A stretch of 64,000 nt of DNA from Bacteroidales bacterium (GTDB lineage Bacteria > Bacteroidota > Bacteroidia > Bacteroidales > JAIOZK01): contig JAIOZK010000016.1 in the NCBI GenBank assembly GCA_021740625.1, positions 1 through 64,000 of the forward strand, given 5' to 3'. The translations under genes and the position numbers were made by a program. Positions 53,809 through 61,978 of the stretch are shown here, in pieces. The first letter of the stretch is position 1. Every line of letters begins with the position of its first letter. The notes under the pieces are model-generated. The model ran no database searches. It worked only from the letters and a program-made list of their open reading frames with translations, and was not told the origin of the DNA.

Positions 53809-55002
53809 ATGCAAAGATTATTTGAATTATCAAAAGAACGTCTGAAGAGCACTCCCATGCAGTTTTTTCGCTATCTCATGAGCGAAATTCATTGGGAGGA
53901 TCGTCTCATCGGAATATCAGGCGCAAGGGGATGTGGCAAAACAACATTAATGTTGCAGCACCTAAAGAAAAATATCAAAAACACTGAAAATGCTCTTTAT
54001 GTCAGTCTCGACGATATTTACTTTGCAGAAAACCATTTGGTATACTTTGCAGAAGACTTTGTAAAAAACGGTGGAAAATTCCTCTATTTGGATGAAGTTC
54101 ACAAATATCCCAATTGGAGCCGTGAACTGAAAAACATCTACGACAACCTGCCGGAACTGAAGGTGGTTTTCACCAGCTCCTCGGCTCTTGATATTTACAA
54201 AGGGGAATATGACCTCAGCCGACGGGCACTGGTGTATGAAATGCCCGGACTTTCCTTTAGGGAGTTTATCAACCTGAAATACAAAAAAGAACTTCTCACA
54301 CTAACACTCAACGAAATTTTACAAAACAAACATCAAAAAATCAAGGACGGACTTGGCACCCTTAAACCTCTCGCCCTTTTCAAAGAATATTTGAAGTATG
54401 GCTATTACCCCTTTTTCATCGAATCACAAAAAAATTACTATGTGCGTCTTCATTCAACCATCAACCTGGTTGCGGAAACCGACTTGCCTTCCATTTTTCA
54501 TTTCGACTATCACTCGGTACAAAAAATTAAAAAATTGCTGGCTGTTATTGCCCGGGTTGCTCCCTATAAACCAAACATACAAAAACTTGCTCAGCAAATA
54601 GGTTCCACTCGCGATACCCTGCTTAAATTCCTGTTTTATCTCGAAAAAGCCAGAATTGTAAAATGGCTTGGGAAAGACACTTTTGGGATCAATTATCTGA
54701 ATAAACCTGAAAAGCTGTTTCTCGATAATACCAACCTCATGTATGCCTTAAGTGACGGAAACCCGAATATTGGCAGTATCAGGGAAGTATTCTTTATAAA
54801 CCAACTTGCGGTAAAACATTCAGTTAACTATCCAAGCAAAGCTGACTTTCTGATTGATAAAAAATACCTTTTTGAGGTTGGGGGAAAAAACAAAACCAGC
54901 AAACAAATTGCCGGTCTTGAAAATGCATACATTGCAGCAGATGAAATTGAACACACATTTAAAAATATCATCCCTTTGTGGATGTTTGGGTTTTTGTATT
55001 AA
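53809..55002 (+). CDS. AAA_14/DUF4143-type ATPase inserted in the CRISPR locus
   Basis: This 397-residue protein has Walker A GARGCGKTTLM (Lys44), Walker B KFLYLDEVHKYPNW (Asp95, Glu96) and sensor-like VVFTSSSALDIYKGEYDLSR. An Arg-finger-like SRRALVYEMPGLSFREF follows, typical of AAA_14 ATPases. Its C-terminal half (~300-397) matches the DUF4143 region, including FEVGGKNKTSKQIAGLEN, which often looks like a nuclease-fold remnant. It is common in Bacteroidota as a free-standing gene. Here its own dyad operators suggest an autonomous cargo gene rather than a core Csm component. A link to CRISPR function is possible but unproven. Confidence 0.8.
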   Translation: MQRLFELSKERLKSTPMQFFRYLMSEIHWEDRLIGISGARGCGKTTLMLQHLKKNIKNTENALYVSLDDIYFAENHLVYFAEDFVKNGGKFLYLDEVHKYPNWSRELKNIYDNLPELKVVFTSSSALDIYKGEYDLSRRALVYEMPGLSFREFINLKYKKELLTLTLNEILQNKHQKIKDGLGTLKPLALFKEYLKYGYYPFFIESQKNYYVRLHSTINLVAETDLPSIFHFDYHSVQKIKKLLAVIARVAPYKPNIQKLAQQIGSTRDTLLKFLFYLEKARIVKWLGKDTFGINYLNKPEKLFLDNTNLMYALSDGNPNIGSIREVFFINQLAVKHSVNYPSKADFLIDKKYLFEVGGKNKTSKQIAGLENAYIAADEIEHTFKNIIPLWMFGFLY

Positions 55003-55013
55003 AACATTAAAAC

Positions 55014-56306
55014 ATGAGCAGAAAAGTATTCATTTCAATTTTAGGAACAAGCTATTATGAAGAGACCTGCTATTTCCATCAAAATGAAGAACCAGATGGA
55101 AATAAGGTAAGATATGTGCAGGAAGCAAGTATTCAAAAACTTTGCGTTGACTGGAAAGAAACCGATTGTATTTATATATTTCTTACAGAAAAAGCTCGGG
55201 AAACAAATTGGAAACATCCGGCACAAAAAAATGCCGCCAACGATAAACAAGCATATGATGGCCTGGAAAAAAGGCTGGCTTTGCTTAATCTCGAATGTGT
55301 GATAAAGGATGTTGACATTTTGGATGGAAACACCGAACAGGAAATCTGGGAGATATTTCGAAGTATATATGATGTGCTGGAAGAGGAAGATGAAGTGTAT
55401 TTCGACATCACGCATGCATACCGATATTTGCCTATGCTGCTGATGGTACTAATCAATTATTCTAAGTTTTTAAAAAATATAGAAGTAAAGCAAATAACAT
55501 ACGGCAATTATGAAGCCAGGACAAACAATTATTCACCCATTATCGAATTGTCATCATTTTCTCAACTACAGGATTGGACAAGCGCAGTTCATGAATACAC
55601 ATACTCAGGTGCTAGCGAAAGTCTGATAAAAATTATTAAAACGAATGCAAAAAAATTAAAAGGCAAACAAAAACAACCTCTTGAAAAATTTGCAAATTCA
55701 TTGGGAGATTTTAACAACTCAATCCTAACATTAAGGGGTAATGAGATTTACAAAGGAAATAATGCGAAAAAACTTAGAGAGAATTTAAGTATAGTTAAAG
55801 AAAAAACCGAGATCGCCGCTCTTGATCCTGTATTGAATAAAATTGATGAAAAGATACAGAGGTTTAACAAAACTGATGAATTGGAAAATGGCGAGAAAGC
55901 AGTTGAATGGTGCATTGAGCATAATTTATGGCAACAAGCACTCACCTTAGGCCAGGAGCATATTATAAGTATGCTTTGCTCAATTTATAGGAAAGATTAT
56001 AAGGTTAAGAAAAACCGGGAATTTATTAGTAAATCATTAGGTGTATTGAATATTGAACAAAAAAACAAAAAGGAAAAAAATAAAAAAGAACTTGATTACG
56101 TGCTTAGAGAAAACTATGAAGAATTCTTAAAATTAAAATCCGATAAAATCTTCAACAAAATCAAAAATGATTTTGCTAATTTATCTGGTTATCGGAATAC
56201 ATATAATCATGCTGGTATTATAGGCAACATTAAATCAGGAGAAATAATCAAAAACTTCAAATCATATTATTACAACATCATTGAAATTCTACGGACATGC
56301 TCCTAA
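55014..56306 (+). CDS. csx1: CARF-HEPN ancillary ribonuclease of Csx1/TM1812 type
   Basis: This 430-residue protein starts KVFISILGTSYYEETCYFH. It has IFLTEKARETNWKHPAQKN and then VYFDITHAYRYLPMLLMVL, the pattern of the TM1812/Csx1 CARF domain that binds cyclic oligoadenylate. The C-terminal HEPN domain has the catalytic R-x4-H in GYRNTYNHAGI (Arg394, His399). It would act as a cOA-activated RNase alongside Cas10. No csm6 is present, so it fills that role. The next gene starts inside its stop region, a 10-bp overlap. Confidence 0.88.
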   Translation: MSRKVFISILGTSYYEETCYFHQNEEPDGNKVRYVQEASIQKLCVDWKETDCIYIFLTEKARETNWKHPAQKNAANDKQAYDGLEKRLALLNLECVIKDVDILDGNTEQEIWEIFRSIYDVLEEEDEVYFDITHAYRYLPMLLMVLINYSKFLKNIEVKQITYGNYEARTNNYSPIIELSSFSQLQDWTSAVHEYTYSGASESLIKIIKTNAKKLKGKQKQPLEKFANSLGDFNNSILTLRGNEIYKGNNAKKLRENLSIVKEKTEIAALDPVLNKIDEKIQRFNKTDELENGEKAVEWCIEHNLWQQALTLGQEHIISMLCSIYRKDYKVKKNREFISKSLGVLNIEQKNKKEKNKKELDYVLRENYEEFLKLKSDKIFNKIKNDFANLSGYRNTYNHAGIIGNIKSGEIIKNFKSYYYNIIEILRTCS

Positions 56307-56668
56307 ACCTCTCCAATCACCCCTATCAATACTGGCCCGAAATTCAGCTACAAGCTGCAAAATTAGCTTACGGGAAAATTGTTGATATGAATTTCCCTCC
56401 CATCAACCCCCATGCAGACAAAAACGAGATAAGCTTGCTGGCGGAGCAATATGCAAAAAAATGCTTGGCTCTCTTGAAAGATGAAAAAATAAAAGCCGTC
56501 CACATCATGGGCGAAATGACCTTTTGTTTTAAAGTGGTAAGCCTGCTGCAACAGCAAAACATCACTTGCCTTGCCTCAACAAGCAACAGAAGTGCGACCT
56601 TTATTACTAACAACGAAAAACACGCAAAATTTGATTTTGTGCGTTTTAGGGAATACCCCCGATTGTAA
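56297..56668 (+). CDS. Small CARF-like protein, candidate cyclic-oligoadenylate ring nuclease (Csx20-like)
   Basis: This 123-residue protein starts MLLNLSNHPYQYWPEIQLQA. It has VHIMGEMTFCFKVVSLLQQQ and ends KFDFVRFREYPRL, with alternating strands and helices typical of a single Rossmann-like CARF-type domain. The ATG lies inside the csx1 stop region, so translation is coupled and stoichiometry with the cOA-activated RNase seems likely. From memory, small stand-alone proteins with an N-terminal LLNLSNHP and C-terminal FVRFREY recur in type III loci and were proposed to cleave cOA. That naming is unverified here. Confidence 0.6.
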   Translation: MLLNLSNHPYQYWPEIQLQAAKLAYGKIVDMNFPPINPHADKNEISLLAEQYAKKCLALLKDEKIKAVHIMGEMTFCFKVVSLLQQQNITCLASTSNRSATFITNNEKHAKFDFVRFREYPRL

Positions 56669-56678
56669 AGCGATTGTT

Positions 56679-58085
56679 ATGAACAGCTCAAAATACTTCG
56701 ATATATCATTGAACGATGAACAGCAACAAGCTTTTGAAAAAATAAAACGGTTTTTTCAGAATAACGATCAGCGGGTATTTATTTTAAAAGGACATGCCGG
56801 CACCGGCAAAACCACCCTGGTTAAAGGTCTTATCAAATACCTGAAAGATCAGGAAATAAAAAGTGTATTGCTGGCATCAACCGGAAGGGCTGCCAAAATA
56901 CTGAGAGAAAAAGCTTCGGTTCCTGCCAGTACGGTGCATAAACACATTTACGATTTTGAGAACGACGAGCTGGATGACAAAATAAAAATACGCAAACTTA
57001 GCTTCCGCCTGATAAAAAACCTGGATAAAGATAATGCCGTTTATTTTGTAGATGAAAGCTCAATTATCTCCAACCAGAAAGTAAAAGCAACTTTCCTGAA
57101 TTTCGGCACGGGCATGTTGCTAACGGATCTACTTTATTTTTGCGGCAAGCGCAAGATCGTTTTCGTGGGCGATCCGGCCCAGCTTCCGCCTGTTAATTGT
57201 AAGTTTTCTGCAGCGCTCAATGAGGTATATTTCAACAAAAAGTTCAACATCCGGCCGCAAAGTACAAATCTTACGCAAATCGTACGCTTTAGCCAAAATT
57301 CAGGCATATACCATAATACCAACCATTTCAGAAATTCCATTCAAAGCTCCACTTTTCCAATGCTTTCGGTTAAGGCAAGCAATTTTGGTGATATACAGGT
57401 ACATCATAATCTGCAGGAAATGGTAAGGCATTACGTTGAACGCATCCGGGCCACAGGCGTTGAAAACTGCATTTTCATCAACCTCTCCAACAAGGAAAAC
57501 ACGTACGTAAACAATCTTACCCGAAGCTATTTATACTCCAAAAGAAAAGCAATGCAGTTTAACAAAAACGAATCACTGATGGTGGTACGAAACAATTATC
57601 TGCACGACTTGCTAAATGGCGACCAGGTGTTGGTAAGAAGTGTGTCTCCGAAAACTGAATACAGGGCAGGATTACGATTCCGTGAGGCCGAACTCATGCA
57701 TGTTAGCGAAAGTGGCGGTAATGTGATCAATGCTAAGATCATTGAAAACCTGCTGGGCATGAATACGTCCGACCTGGACCAGGAGCAGGAATACAAATTA
57801 TTTTTAGATTTTGTGATAAGAATGCGCAAAATTGGCCTTAGATCAAAGGACCAGAAATTCAAGGAAATGATGATGGAAGATCCCTATTTAAATGCCCTAA
57901 GGGTAAAATACGGATATGCCATCACCTGCCACAAAGCACAAGGCGGCGAATGGCAGGAGGTGTTCATTCAGTTTGAAAGAAGCATGTTCTTTTTTCCCAA
58001 AGAAAACATTTACCGCTGGGCTTACACGGCCATCAGCCGGAGTACAGAAAAACTGCATTTGCTGGATAATCGTTGCATTTATTAA
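56679..58085 (+). CDS. SF1B helicase (RecD/Pif1-like) within the adaptation module
   Basis: A 468-residue protein, from the ATG at 56679, 10 bp after the preceding stop. Walker A is GHAGTGKTTLVKGL (Lys44) and Walker B NAVYFVDESSIIS. Motif III is FVGDPAQLPPVNC, and LTQIVRFSQNSG corresponds to motif IV. Motifs V-VI are GYAITCHKAQGGEWQEV and YRWAYTAISRSTEKLH. This is an SF1B, 5'-3' type DNA helicase of the RecD2/Dda/Pif1 group, without accessory N-terminal domains. Its placement directly before cas1 (9 bp) suggests a role in generating or processing spacer precursors. Confidence 0.85.
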   Translation: MNSSKYFDISLNDEQQQAFEKIKRFFQNNDQRVFILKGHAGTGKTTLVKGLIKYLKDQEIKSVLLASTGRAAKILREKASVPASTVHKHIYDFENDELDDKIKIRKLSFRLIKNLDKDNAVYFVDESSIISNQKVKATFLNFGTGMLLTDLLYFCGKRKIVFVGDPAQLPPVNCKFSAALNEVYFNKKFNIRPQSTNLTQIVRFSQNSGIYHNTNHFRNSIQSSTFPMLSVKASNFGDIQVHHNLQEMVRHYVERIRATGVENCIFINLSNKENTYVNNLTRSYLYSKRKAMQFNKNESLMVVRNNYLHDLLNGDQVLVRSVSPKTEYRAGLRFREAELMHVSESGGNVINAKIIENLLGMNTSDLDQEQEYKLFLDFVIRMRKIGLRSKDQKFKEMMMEDPYLNALRVKYGYAITCHKAQGGEWQEVFIQFERSMFFFPKENIYRWAYTAISRSTEKLHLLDNRCIY

Positions 58086-58094
58086 TTTATTGTT

Positions 58095-59078
58095 ATGGAC
58101 ATTATTTTAAATACCTACGGCACATCCCTTCAAAAAGAAGGGGAAAATTTCCTTGTGATTCATAAGGATGGCAAACAAAAGATCCATCCAGAGAAAGTAA
58201 AAAGCATCAGTATTAGCAAAGGAGCAAAAATAAGCTCCGATGCTGCCCTGATGGCAATTGATAACGAAATCGACGTATTGTTTATCAACAAAACCGGCAA
58301 ACCGGCAGGCAGGCTGTGGAGTGTGAAATACGGCTCGGTTTCTACCATCAGAAGAAAACAGCTTGATTTTACCTTCTCCAAAGAGGCCATTGACTGGATC
58401 AAGCAAATCCTTGAGAAGAAAATTGACAACCAGGTGGCTTTGCTGCTAACCATTGCTTCCGATGAGGAGAGCGAAAATAAAAAGCTAGAACAGGCTATAA
58501 ACAAGCTCAACGATTATAAAACCAAGATTAGGAGTCTTAAAGGTGAAGTAATAAGCGATGTGGGGGCAAGCATCCGGGGATGGGAAGGCGCATCATCAAG
58601 AATTTATTTTGAAAGAATTTCAGCCATTTTACCCGATGAATATAAATTCCGGATTCGCAGCAAGCACCCGGCGCTGGATATTTTTAACTGCCTGCTAAAC
58701 TATGGTTATGGTGTTTTATACGGAAAAATCGAAGGGGCACTTATCAAAGCAGGAATTGATCCTTACGTGGGCGTTTTTCACCGCGACGATTACAACCGCC
58801 CCGTGCTGGTTTTTGATATTATTGAACTTTACAGGGTTTGGGTGGATTATGTGGTGATAAACCTTTGCACCCAAAAAGTGATTGATGAAGACTGCTACAG
58901 TGTTAAAGAAGATGATTCCTACTGGCTGGAGTCGATGGGGAAACGCATTTTGATTCAATCTCTGAACGATTACCTGGGTGAAATAGTTAACATCGGCGGA
59001 ACCGATCGAAGCCGGTCAGAGCATATCAACCTCAATGCACAAAAACTGGCAACAAAATTTACCAACTTCCCCTCTTAA
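58095..59078 (+). CDS. cas1: CRISPR integrase Cas1
   Basis: A 327-residue integrase has the active-site residues Glu164 (RGWEGASSRIYF), His229 (VGVFHRDDYNRPVLVF) and Asp241/Glu244 (FDIIELYRVW). The N-terminal beta domain begins MDIILNTYGTSLQKEGENFL. With Cas2 it inserts new spacers at the leader end of the array. It sits between the helicase and the PrimPol-like gene, with 9 and 11 bp gaps, so the four genes look co-translated. Confidence 0.96.
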   Translation: MDIILNTYGTSLQKEGENFLVIHKDGKQKIHPEKVKSISISKGAKISSDAALMAIDNEIDVLFINKTGKPAGRLWSVKYGSVSTIRRKQLDFTFSKEAIDWIKQILEKKIDNQVALLLTIASDEESENKKLEQAINKLNDYKTKIRSLKGEVISDVGASIRGWEGASSRIYFERISAILPDEYKFRIRSKHPALDIFNCLLNYGYGVLYGKIEGALIKAGIDPYVGVFHRDDYNRPVLVFDIIELYRVWVDYVVINLCTQKVIDEDCYSVKEDDSYWLESMGKRILIQSLNDYLGEIVNIGGTDRSRSEHINLNAQKLATKFTNFPS

Positions 59079-59089
59079 ATTTTTAAGCA

Positions 59090-60091
59090 ATGATCACTTT
59101 TGGCAGAAATATCACACAAAAAAACGACCCGCTGCAAAAAATTGAACCTGAACGCTTTTACCGGCTCCTGAAAAACCCTCCGGAAGGCTTGCGTTCGCAA
59201 ATAAAACAATTGCGCACGGTTTTGAGTCTTGACCAGGGAAAATACCGCACACTTAAAACAAAGCTGCCCTATGTTTGCTGCGGAATTTTTAACCCGCCTT
59301 ACCGGCTTACAGCAAACTTTGCTTCTGCCTCACATTTTATACTCGACATTGATCATCTGAAAGAAAAAGAACTGGAAGCTGATACACTCAAACAAAAACT
59401 TTCCGAAGATTCACGCGTCCATCTGATTTTTGTTTCACCCGGAAAAGATGGATTAAAAATATTATTCCGCATGGATCGAAAATGTTTTGATCATGCCAAA
59501 TACAGCATCTTCTACAAGGTTTTTGCCCATGCATTTTCAAAACAATATGAACTGCAGCAGGTAATTGACACGCGAACATCTGACGTAACAAGAGCATGTT
59601 TTGTAAGCTACGATCCGGATGCCATTTTCAACCCACTGGCCGACAAAGTCAATATGGAGGCTTTTGTTGACTTCAACAATGAAACCCAGGTAAAGGAAGC
59701 ACAAAATTTAATCAAAGAAGAGAATAAGGAGCAGCCAGGCACACCCGATAACAAACCTGAAATTTCGGGTGATATCTTGCAGGAGATCAAACAGAAGTTA
59801 AATCCAAACTTAAAAAAGAAAGCGGAAAAACAAATTTATGTCCCGGAAGAGTTGAATGCCATCATTGAAAAAGTAAGGCAAAAGCTTGGGGAATACCAAA
59901 TTGAAATCCTCGACATACAAAACATTCACTACGGGAAGAAATTCAAATGCAAACTGCAGGAACACCTGGCTGAGGTTAATGTGTTTTACGGCAGGAAAGG
60001 ATATTCGGTGGTCAAATCACCCAAAAGGGGAACAAATGCAGAATTAAACGATATTGTACACAAGCTGCTTTGTGAATTGTTTTTTAACTGA
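59090..60091 (+). CDS. Primase-polymerase-like protein (BT4734/VirE-N-type, AEP fold) in the adaptation module
   Basis: This 333-residue protein has the archaeo-eukaryotic primase pattern. Motif I is HFILDIDHL (Asp86, Asp88), motif II VSPGKDGLKILFRM (Ser116-Lys123) and motif III VIDTRTSDVTRACFVSYDPD (Asp160/Asp165, Arg168). The N-terminal domain matches BT4734-like/VirE-N proteins of Bacteroidota. A C-terminal ~110-residue domain (IHYGKKFKCKLQEHLAEVNV) is unrecognised. AEP enzymes make primers or fill DNA gaps. Between cas1 and cas2 the likely role is synthesis or completion of spacer DNA; this is inference. The stop overlaps the cas2 start region. Confidence 0.75.
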   Translation: MITFGRNITQKNDPLQKIEPERFYRLLKNPPEGLRSQIKQLRTVLSLDQGKYRTLKTKLPYVCCGIFNPPYRLTANFASASHFILDIDHLKEKELEADTLKQKLSEDSRVHLIFVSPGKDGLKILFRMDRKCFDHAKYSIFYKVFAHAFSKQYELQQVIDTRTSDVTRACFVSYDPDAIFNPLADKVNMEAFVDFNNETQVKEAQNLIKEENKEQPGTPDNKPEISGDILQEIKQKLNPNLKKKAEKQIYVPEELNAIIEKVRQKLGEYQIEILDIQNIHYGKKFKCKLQEHLAEVNVFYGRKGYSVVKSPKRGTNAELNDIVHKLLCELFFN

Positions 60092-60092
60092 T

Positions 60093-60581
60093 ATGACGAA
60101 AAAGAAGAAAAAGGAATTAAGCTTTGTTGAAAAAATGCGTTTGCTGAAAAGAGCAGGTATGGAAAATGCAAAGCAAATAGAAAGCGAAGAAACTACTGCT
60201 AAAGAAAGCAAGATGCTTCCGCTGGAAGAACGCCTGCAGGAAGTACTCGGAATCTATAACAATCAAAAAAAACATCCCAACCGTATGCTGTACTTTATCA
60301 TGTATGATATAGAAAACGACAAGATCAGGACCCGCATATCAAAGTACCTGGAAGACAAAGGTTGCGTGCGTGTACAGAAATCAATTTTCTTTGCACAAAC
60401 CGAAAGGTCACTTTTTAACGAAATCCATGAAACCCTGCGCGAAATACAGGACATGTATCAAAACGATGATAGTTTGTTTTTTGTGCCGGTAAGCACCGAT
60501 CAGATGCGAAGCATGAAAATCGTAGGCCGGAGCGTGGATTTCGACCTGATCATGGACAACAAAAACACCCTGTTCTTTTAA
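60093..60581 (+). CDS. cas2: Cas2 with a charged N-terminal extension
   Basis: A 162-residue protein; its Cas2 fold occupies ~65-162. It begins NRMLYFIMYDIENDKIRTRI (Asp72), continues SKYLEDKGCVRVQKSIFFAQ, and ends SVDFDLIMDNKNTLFF. The first ~64 residues are a Lys/Glu-rich helical extension (MTKKKKKELSFVEKMRLLKR) absent from typical 90-100-residue Cas2. Cas2 dimerises to bridge Cas1 in the integrase. ATG 60093 is used because it directly follows the preceding stop (TGATATG). The extension could recruit the helicase or PrimPol. Confidence 0.9.
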   Translation: MTKKKKKELSFVEKMRLLKRAGMENAKQIESEETTAKESKMLPLEERLQEVLGIYNNQKKHPNRMLYFIMYDIENDKIRTRISKYLEDKGCVRVQKSIFFAQTERSLFNEIHETLREIQDMYQNDDSLFFVPVSTDQMRSMKIVGRSVDFDLIMDNKNTLFF

Positions 60582-60967
60582 TCCCATAGACAACAATAGT
60601 TAGTAAAGGACATTAGACCACAAATGACAAATGACAAATGACAAATGACCAATGACAAATGACAAATTGTCAATTACCAATATCCAACGCTCAATATCCA
60701 ATATCCAACATGTGTCCCATCTAATGGATATTGATTATTGGGTGTTGATTATTGGATATTTAAAAAATCAAAAATAACCAATAACCACCTTGCATGCATC
60801 AATTTATTTTGTTAAGTTTGACAAGTAAAATGCCCTGCGATGTATATGAAAAACTATTTATACCTTTGCACCTTTCAAAAAAAGACCTTTTTATCAAGGC
60901 GAAAACCCCAGGGGAAACAATTAAGAATATTTAACTACCTATCTCATAGAATTTTATAAAAAGAACT
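60582..60967 (+). promoter_or_regulatory. CRISPR leader region
   Basis: This AT-rich, non-coding stretch runs between cas2 and the first repeat. It holds a direct-repeat tract of 'acaaatg' (60620-60668) and a 10-bp inverted pair AATATCCAAT (60693-60702) and ATTGGATATT (60751-60760) that could fold or bend the leader. TACCTTTG (60861-60868) is a -7-type sequence about 100 bp before the first repeat, in the + direction. No -33 TTG sits at the usual spacing, so the exact promoter is uncertain. Confidence 0.6.
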
Positions 60968-61978
60968 ATCAGAGACTAACTTTCCAGTAAAACAAGGATT
61001 AAGACGTTTGTTTTGCTCGAAAGAACGAGCACAGTTTGCCGTCAATCAGAGACTAACTTTCCAGTAAAACAAGGATTAAGACTGTTGCAGTCAACAATGT
61101 CAAATGCATCGTCGATTATCAGAGACTAACTTTCCAGTAAAACAAGGATTAAGACCTGTTTGTGGCCTGTTTAATAGCTCGTTAACTATGTATCAGAGAC
61201 TAACTTTCCAGTAAAACAAGGATTAAGACATTGTTCCGTTTTCGACGACATCTTGCAGTTGATAGGCTATCAGAGACTAACTTTCCAGTAAAACAAGGAT
61301 TAAGACTCCTGTTTTTAATTTGTTTCTGTTTATTGCTTTGTTTATCAGAGACTAACTTTCCAGTAAAACAAGGATTAAGACTATCATAAGAAGTTCCGCC
61401 ATCTTCATTAACTTCTACTATCAGAGACTAACTTTCCAGTAAAACAAGGATTAAGACGATCTGTCCACCACTGACCATTTGCCTGCGACTTGCATCAGAG
61501 ACTAACTTTCCAGTAAAACAAGGATTAAGACAAATACTGGGCTGGTACGTCTGCCATTGGAGTATCTCTATCAGAGACTAACTTTCCAGTAAAACAAGGA
61601 TTAAGACAGTCCATGATCTGTCCACCACTGACCATTTGCCTGCGATCAGAGACTAACTTTCCAGTAAAACAAGGATTAAGACAAAGACTACAGGAAGCTT
61701 TTGTCACATGAACGAAAGTATCAGAGACTAACTTTCCAGTAAAACAAGGATTAAGACCATTCTTAGCTGCTCTGTATAATTCAGCAGCTTTAGTATCAGA
61801 GACTAACTTTCCAGTAAAACAAGGATTAAGACTTTCATAAGTTCTAACAACCTGACCATTTTCGTCAAATCAGAGACTAACTTTCCAGTAAAACAAGGAT
61901 TAAGACAGTTCGATTTCAGTTTTTCCAGCCTGTATTTTTTATCAGAGACTAACTTTCCAGTAAAACAAGGATCAAGAC
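60968..61978 (+). CRISPR. CRISPR array: 14 repeats of 38 nt, 13 spacers of 34-39 nt
   Basis: The repeat begins ATCAGAGACTAACTTTCC and continues AGTAAAACAAGGATTAAGAC. Repeats start at 60968, 61045, 61118, 61192, 61269, 61344, 61420, 61494, 61570, 61645, 61720, 61795, 61869 and 61941. Thirteen are identical; the last has ATCAAGAC in place of ATTAAGAC. A stem CTTTCC/GGA..AAG with a 2-nt bulge is possible. The 3' octamer ATTAAGAC resembles the type III 5' handle ATTGAAAC. This, the degenerate last repeat and the position after cas2 all place the leader on the left and transcription on the + strand. Spacers 7 and 9 share 30 nt. Confidence 0.98.
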
